In this document: piece by piece, positions 11,444-28,442 of the stretch
Layout of the letters: each line of letters starts with the position of its first letter
Numbering within the stretch: position 1 is the stretch's first letter
NCBI GenBank assembly: GCA_000708835.1
Contig: DF237225.1
Location: 6,086 to 70,085, forward strand
From: Klebsormidium nitens
Lineage: Eukaryota; Streptophyta; Klebsormidiophyceae; Klebsormidiales; Klebsormidiaceae
DNA: 64,000 nt
Reading direction: 5' to 3'
The notes under the pieces: model-generated
Told to the model about the DNA's origin: nothing
Seen by the model: the letters and a program-made list of their open reading frames with translations, nothing else
Database searches by the model: none
Made by a program: the position numbers and the translations under genes

Positions 11444-12410
11444 CCTTGTTCTGTTTCACGCAAACGCCTGTACTTGGCGCGCATACCTTCCGCATATCTG
11501 GTCGGAGATCCGGCGCTGGCTTTCCAGTCCTTACTAGTCCTAGTTAATCCATGCGCACTCACTGCATTTGACGGATGCGTCAACCTTAATGGCGGGAATG
11601 CGTGTCAATTTATGCTGTGGCCCGCTGTGCCAGCCCATGCACAGTGACAGACAAGAAGGAGTTGACCTTGCACGCCCTACGTAGGTATATAGATTTGATC
11701 AACCATCTCACATTCAATCGACTATATTGTAGTGGCGCCGCGCCGTGCTGCTTGACGGCATACTATGGTACGTATATACGCAGCCGCGCCCACTTTTAAT
11801 TGCGGCTGCATAATGATACTAGATATAAGGCAGCACGACCGCGGGCTTTTCCGGCTGAAGACGTTGTAATCCTCATGGCGACAGCTCTTGTGTCGGAAGC
11901 GGATCGAGGAATTTGCGCAGATACGTGGCCCGCGGGCACATATGCAGTTGGCGGCCGCGCTTCCGCTCGATTGCGGCATGACGATCGGCATCACTTGTCT
12001 TCACAAGTCTAATTGCGGGCTCTGCAGGTGTATTGCTGCACTGCATGTACGTCCTCATTGATAGCGCATGCCCGTCGAGCAGTTCGTAGAACCATATGTG
12101 ACTAAGTTCATCGATTGAAACACAAACATATTGGTTTCAAGTTTCCGCCCAGCCCGCCGGCAGGCCTGCAACCAATCATACATGAATTACATTTCCTTCA
12201 ACCCTTCCAACCAGGTGCTGGCCTTTGGGGATATGCATGCCCACAAACCTTCATGTGGATACGCAGGCCATGATGCACGTTCCTGGCCCCAGTCGGATCT
12301 GACCGTATGCATACTCAATAACCAAGCTTGGCCGCCGCCCGCCCGCCCACTGATACGTCAACAAAGGCGCCAGCAAGCGCTTCCCTCAATCGGCTTTCAG
12401 CCCCACTTAC
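11444..12410. other. Convergent intergenic stretch
   Basis: This lies between the MPP6 stop (plus) and the tentative last visible exon of the minus-strand unknown gene. It should contain two 3' UTRs. I see no exon, repeat or RNA gene that I can support. Many short palindromes of the GCATGC, TACGTA and GATC type occur, as in other intergenic stretches of the window. Confidence 0.4.
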
Positions 12411-13297
12411 GAGCTGAAAGCGCCCTCATCAATCAGTCTTAGCAGATCTCTCCAACCACGTTTTGTCACGGGCATCAAATGCACCCCTTGCACGCCTGGT
12501 AACGACTCAATCCTTCTTAAGCACTCCCGGGTTTGCTGTAACCGGAAATCTAACTGCTGTCCCGCATGGTCCCCGGCCCTCCTTTCGTGGTCTGCCCACT
12601 TTCCGCGAACGGCCTCCGCTTCAGCGCTACCTGCGGGAACAAAACAAAAAAATTGGAATAAAATAACAGACAATCTGTGCGAAAGTTCCTATCCACATGT
12701 GATTAGCAGCTGTGCGCAGTAGGAATTGGAGCAAGAACTTCTGATCTGTATAGCAAGAAAGTCAGATCTATTGTGAGACCGAGCCGTAGACTGCTCGGAA
12801 AGGTTGGAACCCGGTACGTCTCAGTTTGATGTTTGTTTTGGGCTTTGTGCAACTCATGGGCTGGCTCTTTCCCAAGGGCATTGCATTGGACGAGGCGAAA
12901 TGCTTCCTATCTACGCCTGGGTTTGATGCAACACTGAGAACCTCAGGAAACGACGGAGACTCGAAGAGGACGGCTCTCAAGTTTCGAGTCCGTCAGCTGT
13001 GGATAAGTTCGATGTAACATTCATAACTTTGAGAGGACAAAGATTTGAAGCGGACGGCTTTGAGAGCTCACCCGTTGCGTCCGTCAACATGAGCCAGAAG
13101 TCGAGGTTCCGTAAAGATGAAAGAAACGGCAGCCCTACGATCAGACGCGTCGAGCCAACGAGGCCTCGTTTGTCGGCCTCTGACCACCTACACAAGGAGC
13201 GTGGGAGCGATCTGTCAAGCAGCCTCGTGGCGCACAGGGCCTCTTTGACCTCGCTCGCTTGGATAGATATCTTGCACACAAACGCCGCAGCTGTTCA
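12411..13297 (-). CDS. Possible further exons of the unrecognised minus-strand gene
   Basis: Two candidate exons continue the gene described at 13866-16970. The exon 12630-12411 has a good acceptor (CCCGCAG), a good donor (GTAAGT), and a charged, helical peptide beginning SAEAEAVRGKWADHERRAG and ending LLRLIDEGAFSS. The exon 13297-13188 is weaker: its acceptor is poor and its peptide is basic and Cys-containing. The phases (2 in and 1 out for the first, 1 in and 2 out for the second) do link the chain from exon 4. After 12411 the frame is phase 2, so at least one more exon would be needed. No family was recognised. Confidence 0.3.
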
Positions 13298-13865
13298 CTG
13301 ATTTCAGGGCTGAACCGTCTTGTTTTCAGGGCCGTACGAAAAGGCTGTGTTGGGAACAGTGAACACAATCTTGAGGTTTAACAATGTCAAACCCTTACAC
13401 TCAGAGCTTTTCGAGGCAGGGTCTGTGCGAGACATGAGCCATTGTTCCGTACGCTGCTTATGAGCTCGAAGTGCCGCGTTGCAACCATGCGAGTGCCATG
13501 CGAACAAAGGCAACGAGCGTCGTGGACTTTTGAGATGGGGAGTTTCGTCCATTAGCACCTCGAGGTGCGAAAGAATGTGTTCAACAATTTCAATGACTTA
13601 TCGAATTCAGGTACACGAACCGTAAAGCTTTTGCAGTTCAGTGCCGAGCGGCACGAGTCGCAGTCGCTAGAGATATTGGCAAGAATCTGAGCAAGACAAG
13701 TAACGATGCAATGACTTTCACAACACTTCGAACCGAGGGAGTTTTCGGCGACTTGAAGAAGTGCCTTTCGGCGTGCAAAGTGTTAGATAAAGTTTTTGAA
13801 TGGTCTAGAAAAGTTTCAGATCAAATCACTAGTCCTCCTACAACGCCCCAACGCCGAGTTCTTAC

Positions 13866-16800
13866 CATCTCTCAAACGAGTCTGGAAGGAGCGGCGGCTG
13901 AGTGATGATAGCTTCAGCTCTCGCGTCTAGTTTTCGCTCGAGGCTGTCGACGCTGTTCACCAGGGGGTTCTCCGTGGCCCACAGCTGCACCCCTAGAAAA
14001 GAAAGGAACTCATGAGGGGGTTCGCCGTGGCCCAATTTTAAGACGCCTAATACAGATCAACGCTTAACAAGGGGCCCTTCTTGGTCCACAGCTGCGCCCT
14101 AAAGCACGAAAAGCCGGCTTTTTCAACTCAGTGCCAGTTGCAAATTTGGGCATAGAAGCGCTCACGACTAATGAATTGCTTCTGCCTCGAAAATCATTAG
14201 AAGCTCTGGTTTTGGGTTCTCCGCTTTCTGCGCAGAAGTGTATGATTCAAAACGAAGATTGCCTCTCTGGACACTAAAATCGTTCAGTGGTCGAAGTTGT
14301 CAAAATCTCAGTGGTGTCATTCACTAAGCTCACTGCTTCTTGAGCACTTTCCAAGGTGAAGCACAAAAGGAACGAAGAAGTAGACTCAGCTTCGACCGGA
14401 GATTGGCGGTCTTTCCTTGAGCGGATTGCCAGCATCATACGCAGAAGCGGGAACTATCTGAAACCTCATTGTCGACGAGATCAACAGCCCACTTTCCAAT
14501 AGTGTGAGGCATCCACGTTGAATTTCTGATTCCTCCACGGGCTGATCTGACGAAACCCTTGATCCTCAGAATCCTTCTTTTCCTCTGGCTTTCCCTTGCA
14601 ACTGCTATTTCAAATATCCAGTCAAGAAGAGCCAATTGCTGGACACTCAGCCAGTCCCGTTCGACCGCTCCAGCCGCTCTCAATCACAGTTCTCGCCAGT
14701 CGTCACTGCGCTGAAACGGTCGAAAAGAAACTGGTCAATAATTACAAGAAAAGGACAGAAAGCCGCCCACCTTGTGGCNNNNNNNNNNNNNNNNNNNNNN
14801 NNNNNNNNNNNNNNNNNNNNNNNNNNNNNNNNNNNNNNNNNNNNNNNNNNNNNNNNNNNNNNNNNNNNNNNNNNNNNNNNNNNNNNNNNNNNNNNNNNNN
14901 NNNNNNNNNNNNNNNNNNNNNNNNNNNNNNNNNNNNNNNNNNNNNNNNNNNNNNNNNNNNNNNNNNNNNNNNNNNNNNNNNNNNNNNNNNNNNNNNNNNN
15001 NNNNNNNNNNNNNNNNNNNNNNNNNNNNNNNNNNNNNNNNNNNNNNNNNNNNNNNNNNNNNNNNNNNNNNNNNNNNNNNNNNNNNNNNNNNNNNNNNNNN
15101 NNNNNNNNNNNNNNNNNNNNNNNNNNNNNNNNNNNNNNNNNNNNNNNNNNNNNNNNNNNNNNNNNNNNNNNNCAAGAAAAGGACAGAAAGCCGCCCACCT
15201 TGTGGCAAGAGTCCCCGATCCTTCAGCCGATGCCCTTCCCGGAGCATCCCCACCGCGTCCATCGGGAGAAAGTTTCGGACGATCGGGAGCCGCCGAACGG
15301 GGTGCCCTCCGGACACTAGTAGCAGGGCGCCGGGGCTTTGCCCAGCGTCCGAAACTTCAACCCCATCTCTAAACCCCCCGTCTCTCGCAGATCTTTGGCT
15401 GACGTCAGCAAAATGGGCCCCTGTTTTGGCGTCCAGTATTTTCGACTCTAATCTGAGGTTTACAGGGTTGGAATCGAGGCTGGCGTTCGAGATCTCGGTG
15501 GCCGTTGCTTGCATCTGACAGCTGACATGCGCGCGGGACTTGAGCTGCGCCGCGACGGTGCGCACTCGGAAGAAGCCTGCGGGAGCTTGCGCGGGCTTTT
15601 CTGCGAGCAAGGAGTCGCAAATCGTTCCGTCCAGATTGTGTTTGAACAATTGGTGTGACCACAAGGTGGACGTTGATGCTAGAGGAAAAACCTTCAAGAA
15701 TTTGACTGCAGCAGATTTCAGAATCAGAGGATGTCATTCCGTGCCCCAGCAGGATCTTTAAGCTGTGTAGAGTTACCATTTGAAGCAAGATTCGGTCAGG
15801 GAGATTCGTGGATGGAGTCAGAGGCGGCGTCTGACAAGATACCTGGCACACTCATCGTGCTGTGTCTTGCCATGTGGTGACGAAAGGTCTAGCTTCAAGC
15901 TCGTAGCACAGACCAAGAGACCAGCAGGTCCGTACGAGCAAGAAAGCTCTCCGAGCTAGTTGAAACAGCCCTTTGCCCTCTTTTTAGAGGCTCAAAAGCA
16001 GCAAAGTTTGCTGGGTCAGTCACCCGGCGCTTGACTGCCACCTTGCCGCCAGATTCGAGCTTTACCTGTTAGATCCAGGTTTTCTGCCAGCCGCTCCTGC
16101 GGCGCCGCCCCCAGCTTTGGGAGCAAATCTGCAAGGTTGGCAATGCTCGGCAGATCGGGCATCACAGTCGCGTGAAACTTGCCGGACGCCCAGATCTGAT
16201 CCCAGGACGCCTGCAGAAAAGGAAGGTCAAACTTGTTAGACAAGGTTGCAAATGACGAGGCATACTGTACCTAGTCTTGTCAGTGTGCGATGGAACCATG
16301 CATGAGGTGTCACTGTGCAGGCAACGCAGTGTGAAGTGCCAATCAGATAATACATTCTGTAGAGGCAGAATTCTTGTGTTCTCCTTTGTTTGAACTGAAC
16401 TTGAACGCTTCTGGGAAACTTACAAGTGGTCCGAAACTAGGACGAAAGCTCCTGAACAAGTGATAGTCAGCAAGAGCCATAACATGTATGCTGTGCAAGT
16501 TGTTGGCGGCAAAGAAGTTGTTCTGAAGTGAAGCAACTGGAGAGCTTCCACCTAGGCAGTTGTTGCAAAGGATCATGGAAGACATGTTGATTGGAAGCAC
16601 AATCATTGGCTTACTCGGAGAAATTAGGACCACCACCACCACGCCGGGAAGAAACGGGGATCAGATGGGATTGAATCAAAACCGAGTGTTCTGTCCAGAC
16701 AGCTGGGAGAATCTGTGGGACACAAAGCTTCATGCAATGCTGTGAAGGACACTGCAAAGAGACCGAAACAGTGGGCCAATCGCACAAAGAAATCAATCCA

Positions 16801-16970
16801 AACTTGAAGTTGCGGTGAGGGAGTTGTAGAATGGAGCTCGGCACCTGCTTCTGTGGCAACTCTGGAATGATTGCGTGTGCTTTTTGAGATACCTCCAGCG
16901 TCCTGATCAACTTCCCCTGCGGAAGCTTATCTGCTGCCAGACACGATCGCGCAAGCCTTGCTGCAGCCAT
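13866..16970 (-). CDS. Unrecognised helical protein, four exons supported
   Basis: I do not recognise this gene. Exons on minus: 16970-16893 (starts ATG, 26 codons), 16210-16066, 15600-15464, 13984-13866. Phases agree at every junction and each has a usable donor and acceptor. The N-terminus MAAARLARSCLAADKLPQGK could be a weak organelle signal. The middle is Ala/Leu rich and helical, with segments PSIANLADLLPKLGAAPQ and VNSVDSLERKLDARAEAI suggesting coiled coil. The last intron contains the N gap at 14779-15172, so extra exons may be missing, although the flanking exons join in frame without one. Decayed copies of the 5' edge of the fourth exon lie in the intron just before it. The gene shares a divergent upstream space with spastin. 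The function is unknown. Confidence 0.6.
14005..14100 (-). repeat. Two decayed copies of an exon start in the preceding intron
   Basis: The live exon starting at 13984 reads LWATENPLVNSVDSL after GTGCAG. The reverse complement near 14100-14070 reads GCGCAG followed by LWTKKGPLLSVDL, keeping the acceptor. A third, shorter copy at about 14037-14009 reads WATANPLMS without a good acceptor. All are in the same orientation as the gene. Confidence 0.6.
14745..15206. other. Assembly gap flanked by identical 34-base sequences
   Basis: The run of N occupies 14779-15172 (394 bases). The 34 bases just before it (14745-14778) and just after it (15173-15206) are identical and in the same orientation, beginning CAAGAAAAGGACAGAAAGCC. 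Either the true gap is negative in length and the two contigs simply overlap, or a tandem repeat could not be assembled. Several open frames that cross the N run are meaningless. Confidence 0.95.
15173..15319 (+). CDS. Orphan coding-looking C-terminal fragment abutting the gap
   Basis: One plus-strand frame from the gap edge to the TAG at 15317-15319 has a strongly GC-rich third position. Its peptide looks like a natural protein terminus, including RKPPTLWQESPILQPMPFP and ending DREPPNGVPSGH. No family was recognised. It lies on the opposite strand, inside the intron between exons 15464 and 13984 of the minus-strand gene. It may be a nested gene, a terminal exon whose upstream part is lost in the gap, or a chance open frame in GC-rich DNA. 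Confidence 0.35.
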   Translation, partial: QEKDRKPPTLWQESPILQPMPFPEHPHRVHREKVSDDREPPNGVPSGH

Positions 16971-17858
16971 CTAAGCTCTGCAAGACCTGAAGGTGATTGA
17001 TTGTTTCAGAAGCTCTTGCGCACGCTTGTCGCATTCCACCACTATCAACTCCGCTTTCTTGTATGTTGCGTTGCAAGCCTGGCTGAACGGGCGCTGAGCT
17101 TCATGCAGCTTGCGGACTACACCTCAATAAGAGCCCAGGAACTCCACCTTGCGCCACCACCATCTATCTCTGAAAGGCGCCACTTGCGCGGACTGAATGC
17201 CTGGAAGGTTGTAGAGATTATGTAACTGTCTTGTCTTCAAGATGCCTGATGGATGGATTGAAGGGATCCCGGGCGGCATTTTGACGCATACATCTTGAAC
17301 TTAGTGCACGTACCTATATCATAACTATACGTGACTACTGTATGTTGACACTCATTTCTTTCTGGATATAAAACGATCAAACCGAGGTGAAAAAGTGTCA
17401 AACATCGTGACGGAGACTGGTCACGTTGGGTGCCATTTTGCATCCCTGCAACAATACGGAAAACCATGCTTCGCCTCAGCCTCAGGTGCTGCCCATCTCA
17501 GTCTGCCATTTAGTTCTGAGAATTTGAAGTTCAAGATTGTTCTGTACGCCTTTCCAGGAGACAGAAAAGGCTTAGAATTACTACGTTCTTATCTGCTCTA
17601 CTTGCCGTCGGTGGCCCCTTGCAACCTGTGTTGAGTTGCTCTAGCCTGTTGAAGCTTTCTGTCTGAGTGAAAACAGCTGGCGCAGTGCACGTGGTTGTGA
17701 ATTGTCCATTCACTCGAAATTGAAAGTCCCTTAAGGCACCTTCATTGATACCTTCTGCTGCAGCAGGTTCCTAAGATCCGTACACAAGCCATTGCAACTC
17801 AGGAGAGGTTCATGATGGGACCACCTTGGCGTAGGCCGCACAAACCCCTAGAAAAGCC
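16971..17858. promoter_or_regulatory. Divergent promoter space, unknown gene / spastin
   Basis: The ATG of the minus-strand unknown gene (16970) and the ATG of spastin (17859) are 888 bases apart and head to head, so both promoters should lie here. A TATA-like GATATAAAACG occurs at about 17366-17376 in the plus orientation. No exon is evident. Transcription start sites cannot be placed from sequence alone. Confidence 0.4.
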
Positions 17859-22819
<4,961 letters not shown>

Positions 22820-24064
22820 AGGTAACATTGTCATCGATCGAGTCAAACATGGCCAAGAAACAAGTATTTTAAATATGTAATTGAGCACTGTCAAGTTTTC
22901 GAGCTTCCAAAAGTTATCCTGAGCCACGCCTGTAAAGAGTCAGGCGGTGCGCGATACGAGTGCTCTGGGCTTCGAAACCTGTGGTCGCCCAAGCTCGTTT
23001 TCTTCTTACTCAAGAAGTCGCGCGGCAGCTGCCGTGCCCGCAGCTTATTCTGCCCTCTCGCAGCCAGTCTCGCCGCCGGCCATGAGAGCGTGTGGGGCTA
23101 AGCGTCTTGAACTGTATAGAGCTTCTGATGCAAGACTCGTCAAAGCATCATACTCGAATAGTGCATCCTGATTTGAATGTCGGATCCTGGACTGATATCC
23201 TGACGGTCCGACTGCGGCATGAGTCTGCCTAGGATGTAATATGAGAACTCTGCGCCGCGCGGCCGTAGACCATCAAAGTCGACTTTCATGCGCCAGTGAC
23301 GGCGTACGCCTATCCAGGTGCACATCGAGATTACAGTGTTGCGACACGCACGCTGGTAGGCCGCTGTGGGTCGAAGCTTATAGCTGCAGCATGCTAGGAT
23401 CAACGTAGAAGATTTTGATCGACGGAAAGCTCGTGCATCCATGTCAAGTGTTTATTGGATTGATGGAACGCGAAGCTAGACTCAATATAATTCTTCACTT
23501 CGACTGCAGTATTCGTCTTCGTGATGTAGATCTTGCGAGCCTGCCTGCCAGGCCATGCGGGCAACACCGCGAAGCTCAGGCTTGAACTGATCGGACGTCT
23601 AGTCCTACCCTTCATCATTGCTCTCATATGCATATGAGCACTGATCGGATGTGTGGATCGATCGCGCGTAGAACTGTCCGGCCCACATGATGCTCCTGCG
23701 CTGTACCATGTTTACTTGATGATGATCTCAAGACCAATGATGCAATTAATTGCCTCGCAAATTATCATATCGAGCTTAGCTCAGTCTCAGACGCGCAACA
23801 CTTGAAATAAGTTGTTCAACCCCGCATCGTCTAATTTCTCAACTTCGTTGAGTCCAACAATCTCGGAGTGTGGTTCCTTAGGCCACAGTGTGATTAGGCT
23901 GCGGCTGTCGACCTCTTAGTAAATGCACGTGATGTTCACACGTGGCGGACACGCTTGCGTTGCCCTTGGCCCAGGTTCAGGCCCTTGAAGTGACTCGCTA
24001 CGTACTGACCGGGACTCACTAGACCGCCCTGATGAAAAGCTAAGTTCTCTACACCGCTCTCTAG

Positions 24065-24226
24065 GTATCCCCCTGACTTGAACATGTTTGGCCTGGGGGG
24101 TTTGGGCGTGTTGGGTGACGTCGGCAGGAGCGCGTTGCTCGCGAGCGGGCCGTCACGCGGGCTGTTCCACAGGAGGGTATGGCTGGAGGGACCGGGGGAT
24201 AAGTCCCACTGGGAGATCTCAGAAAG
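24065..24226 (+). CDS. Orphan candidate exon
   Basis: This GC-rich block follows a plausible acceptor (CTCTCTAG) and ends at a possible donor (AGGTAGAC). The frame reads YPPDLNMFGLGGLGVLGDVG and later FHRRVWLEGPGDKSHWEISE. The composition resembles the confirmed exons nearby. If the donor is not used, a TAG ends the frame directly. No partner exons or family were recognised, so this may be a gene remnant. Confidence 0.3.
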
Positions 24227-25058
24227 GTAGACGGCCGGGGATCGTTTCCCCGGGGTTAGAGGCGGCGGGCTGGCAAGAGAGGCGTCGGGCCCCTCCTCGT
24301 AGACTGGGGTAGGGAAACATTACAACCATCAGTAGTGCGCTTTGAATCTTTGACCCTGGTTCAATGTGGAAAACATTCTCTCAGCAGGTGACGAGGAATC
24401 AAGTAGTATGCTGCTTCAATCGGAACTCGACGCGGTAGTGTCGTCCATACGCAGAAAGAGACATTCCTTTGTACACAACCGATTTGGCCAAGCTTCGAAT
24501 GGGGGCGATTCTAGCCCTCCCTCAAGCTCGATATTCTTTAGCCTATCTTTAAGGATTGACAAGATCTGCAGCGGTCTGAAGAGTATGCTTACTACCCTGA
24601 AAGACCGGACTGAACGTCTGAGGCAGTCTAAGTTATCCAGAATGCAAAACGTGATTTAAGTCTGAGATCACACCTTGGCCAGACAGGCTTCTCTGAGACG
24701 GATGAGCTCACAGAGCTCCGAGACGACTCCGCAATGGAAACATTTCGAGGATTGGTCAGTACAAGCGAGTTCGCGCTTGTTTTCTTACCTGTCTCCATGG
24801 CATGATCACCGTCGTGCCTTTGGTAATCATCAAAGCGACTGTGCGTGCATGATTGGAACGCGGCAGCCAGTCTGCTCTTGTGATGAGAGTGTCTCTGGCT
24901 AGAGACCCCGTTGATGTAGTCTCCCAACGTGCACAGCAGCTCTTGGAAGGTTCTCCTGTTTACGGAACAATGAAGTCAAAGTCTTTCCAGAATTCGTCGG
25001 TTTCCAGGTACCTTCAAAGTTGAGTGAAGGGGCAGTTTCTCCTGCCACAAAAAAAGTT

Positions 25059-25723
25059 TCAAAACTGCAAGCCCCTGTCCGGACCAACAAGGCTCAAGCT
25101 GCTCACTCCAGGAACGCAGTAATGATTCAGAGGTGAAGATAAAAGCGGTTCCTTTCGGCAAGAGTTATTGCGGGGCAAAACACGATGATCCTCATTCTCA
25201 TGATTTGAGAAGACGTCAAAAATAAAAAACTTTGTCAGAAAAGCAGCAATCTGCTCAGCACAAACGATTTTTTGTTGTCTGAGAGGTCTGCTCCCGAGTT
25301 CAAGTTTCAAGTTGACTTTGCAGACTTTTAAGCGAAAAAGTAAGGGATCCTGGTCATGAAATCTAGCTCGACAGAAAACCGTTCGGTTCCCTTGGACGAG
25401 GCCTGCAGATACCCAAACCCTTAGCTTCTTAACTGCTTGGGAGGTCACACTGTAAGGGTCATGAATGACACTGCTTCCTTGTGCGCAAGAATCTTTTCAT
25501 AAATCCTCTGGTTATTCAAATCACCAGGATTCCAAATCACCTTTTTTGGCTGGGTGACAATCTCTAGGACCCTTAAGTGCACATTGAGCTTGAGGTTTTC
25601 GGCAAACTCCTCAACCTGACCCGTAGGTTTTGGGGGCTCGAGAGGAGTTGAGCTTAATTGTCCGGATACTATGCAGTCTGAGCATCCAACCAAAATGCTG
25701 CCTGGTAAGCTCCAGAGTGCCAC
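25059..25723 (-). pseudogene. Decayed coding-looking frames, unidentified
   Basis: Two overlapping minus-strand frames look like one former coding segment. The upstream frame contains GQVEEFAENLKLNVHLRVLE and KKVIWNPGDLNNQRIYEKIL. It stops at 25445, while the downstream frame picks up at once with TSQAVKKLRVWVSAGLVQGN. A one-base shift or a tiny intron near 25450 would join them. The region is AT-richer than the confirmed exons. A decayed transposon or host gene is possible. No family was recognised. Confidence 0.3.
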
Positions 25724-25970
25724 ACAAGAACTCCAAGCTCAGTTTGCAGCTTTCATCTTCTGATGTATCTCGTGGTTATTGTACATAAGCCAATTGCATC
25801 TGGTTGAAAAGCTCTTTCCAAAACGCAGCAAGCTTGTCACAAACAGATTGCTTCCTTTCCCTGGCATAGCTGCAAATCAATCAGGCCCTCAAAGGGCAAA
25901 CATGTCAAGCTGGTCATTTTTCATTGGGCAGCCAATCGTGAATAAATGTATTCGCATATTGAGGACATAC

Positions 25971-26386
25971 CTACGACTGAATTTGCCCTCCTCTGCATTT
26001 GTATTCGTGGCAAACGAATGCAAACCGTCCAACCCCTCCATGTGCTTGGAAACCTTCCCCATGTCTTGCAAGATCCTAAACACAGAGGGTGAGGCCTGGC
26101 CTGTGCTGAGGAAACCCTGGACGGTCGGCTGAGAGCTCGGCTTTATGTTTGCACCAGTGGCGCCTCTATCTGCACCCAATGCTTCAGCTGTCAGGCCCTT
26201 TGCGTGTTTGCTTGAAGGCAGGAGCGAAAAGTCGAAGGCGTTCTCCTTCATATGAGCGAAGGCTGCCATGTTTGAGCCCCTCCAGGACAGGGAACAGCCA
26301 CAGTAGAGCTTCCCAGCATACTCTTGAAAGACGCAACTCTCTCTGGAACCATCTTTCAGGGTGCAGAACACTGTTGCTTCGGGGAA
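25971..26386 (-). CDS. Unidentified exon-like open frame
   Basis: A single open frame of 138 codons lies between a possible acceptor (AACTCAG, exon from 26386) and a possible donor (GTAGGTATG, exon to 25971). The peptide includes GKLYCGCSLSWRGSNMAAF and KHMEGLDGLHSFATNTNAEE. The C-x-C-S pattern recalls the Cys motif of some plant nuclear domains, but the match is too weak to name. It lies just upstream of the decayed frames at 25059-25723 on the same strand and could belong to the same former gene. Confidence 0.35.
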
Positions 26387-28010
26387 CTGAGTTCACAATC
26401 AAGGTAGGCTTTCAAAGACGTTTGGAGAGCATTTGGTCGACTCTGAAGCAGCGTTTTGGACTAGCTGGCTCTCATTGACTGGGGGCAGCGGAACCAACGT
26501 GGCTGAGCCTGAGGCTTCGGCAGCTGACTTTCAGCAAGTATTTACTTACACCAACTCCGCTGCTGTCCTGGCAGCAACAGATTCAAAGACGAAGTCTGGT
26601 TGCGAGTCCGCTTCTGCTGGCAATCAGTTACAGGTAAACAATCTTCCTTCCAAACTTGCAACAATGCAGGATCCTGTAATTCAACGTTCAAATTAGGGGA
26701 GTTTTGTTAGAACTTGACGAGGATAAAGATCTTATTAGGATTAGGTATCGCACCTGTGCGCTGAAAGCGTATGTACATAAAGCCTACCTAAGCGGAGTAG
26801 CCGGAAAACCGTAATGTTATGAAGTTGACGTGTAGCCAGGTGAGTGGCAGGCAGCTTGAATTGTTGCTGGATATGTACTTGCTGTACACAGTGTTACTCT
26901 TTGGAGCTGTTGTGGGACCTTTTTTGTGAGCCGGGCGCCCCTCACTCAGGTCTCAGAGTCAGTCAATCACAGTGCCTACTTGGGCCTTGCTTTTGCATAT
27001 GTGCATGAAGTTAAAGACATTAACTAGTTCATGAAGACATTTCCGAGATCCTTTCTTACTTACCCAGTGGTTTGATTCAAAAAGCGCGGGCTTACACAGA
27101 CCTACATGCCGGTGTGCATTAGATTTAGATCATTCATATCCAATCAAGATGTACAGCTCGTCTTGTGATGCCTAACTTGAAAAAGTGGCACCAGGCATCA
27201 GTATAGATGTGTAAGTAGGTAGGTAGGTATGTCCCCATACTACGAGTACCTACGAGTACCGCCTCAGTCCCGAGAGCGATCAGATCACTGGCAGATGTCA
27301 CTCAAAATATCTCGTCTAGTCATGATTACGATTAATCAACCTCCATATTGACGTGACCTTTCAACTGACCCTAAGTACATGCAGCGTGTCATTGTGGTCC
27401 AAGGACACTTTCTGTGACGTGACTTCGAAAGACATCATGAAGTGCCAATACTGCACTGTGCTGGCAATCATTTCGTCTGTTTTATGTATGTGACAGTCCG
27501 TGAAGCAATACAAACTACCGTATCAACACATGATCAACACGCAAGCAATTACATTGCAGCTGAGTCTATCAGGGTACATGATAGGTAGAAGGATGTCAGT
27601 GGAGCCTACGAATCTTTGTTTATCTGTACGTTGGTGACAGTTTCCCGAAGTTGAAACCGTTTCTCTTGTTTGCTATTGCCAAACAAGCTTCGCATGCAAT
27701 TGCAACGCAATTGAAAGGCGCAAAGAACAATTTCTTTGGGAAGCGCGAAGGGGAAGCACTGCAGAACGCTACGAGAGTAGCGGCCTGGGCCCCACGGTCA
27801 CGAATTTATTATTATGAGAGCATTATGGCACAGCGTGCCCGTTCCCGGAACGCGAAGTCAATAGGCTAAGCTAGCCTACGCGAACCAACGATTGTTAGAG
27901 TGTTACTCGACATGTCTCAGACCGTGGGGCCCTAAAGGCCGCTACGTACAGCTAAGTATGACTAAGGACAGCGTTTAACCGCTAAGAGTCTACCGCTACC
28001 ACTCAGTCAA

Positions 28011-28442
28011 CTACAACTGTTGCAAATTGGTGCCCCGTCCGCCGCGCGCACCAGTAAAAACCCTCCGCCGGATCGGGCCGCTGGAGCGGAGCCACGTCGT
28101 AGGCTGGTAGGGAAAAGGTCTGCGCGCGGCGGACGAGGCGCGACGCGGCCGCCAGGGTTGACGGAGTGGTAGCGGCGACTCCGAGCGGAACGCGGCCGGA
28201 ACAGTCTGCACGGAAAAGGAGCGTGCGGAAGTACAAGAACTAGGGCGGGTGGGTAGGGAAAAGGCGCTACTGAAGAGATGCGAACTGCTTGTGCTAAACT
28301 TCGGCAGAATGACGAAGACGAATGCACGCATTCGCTTAAGAATGCTGCTGACGCGCACGCGGCCGCGTGCGCGCAGCGCACACTTTGGAAAAGTGGCGCG
28401 GCGGTTCGCGCCAAGAGAACCGAAATTCTCCACTAATTGCAA
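28011..28442 (-). other. GC-rich block with overlapping open frames and E2F-like sites
   Basis: Two minus-strand frames stay open for more than 400 bases here, which GC-rich DNA does easily. One begins with an Arg/Ser-rich stretch that could be an organelle presequence. No family is recognisable. The plus strand at about 28393-28413 carries GTGGCGCGG and TTCGCGCCAA, both resembling E2F binding sites. A 10-bp inverted repeat AATTCTCCAC / GTGGAGAATT lies at about 28423-28454. Either a CpG-rich promoter or an unrecognised first exon would fit. Confidence 0.3.

Noticed and set aside
14596-15697. Several long frames on both strands across 14779-15172
   Set aside because: They are artificially open because the N run has no stop codons.
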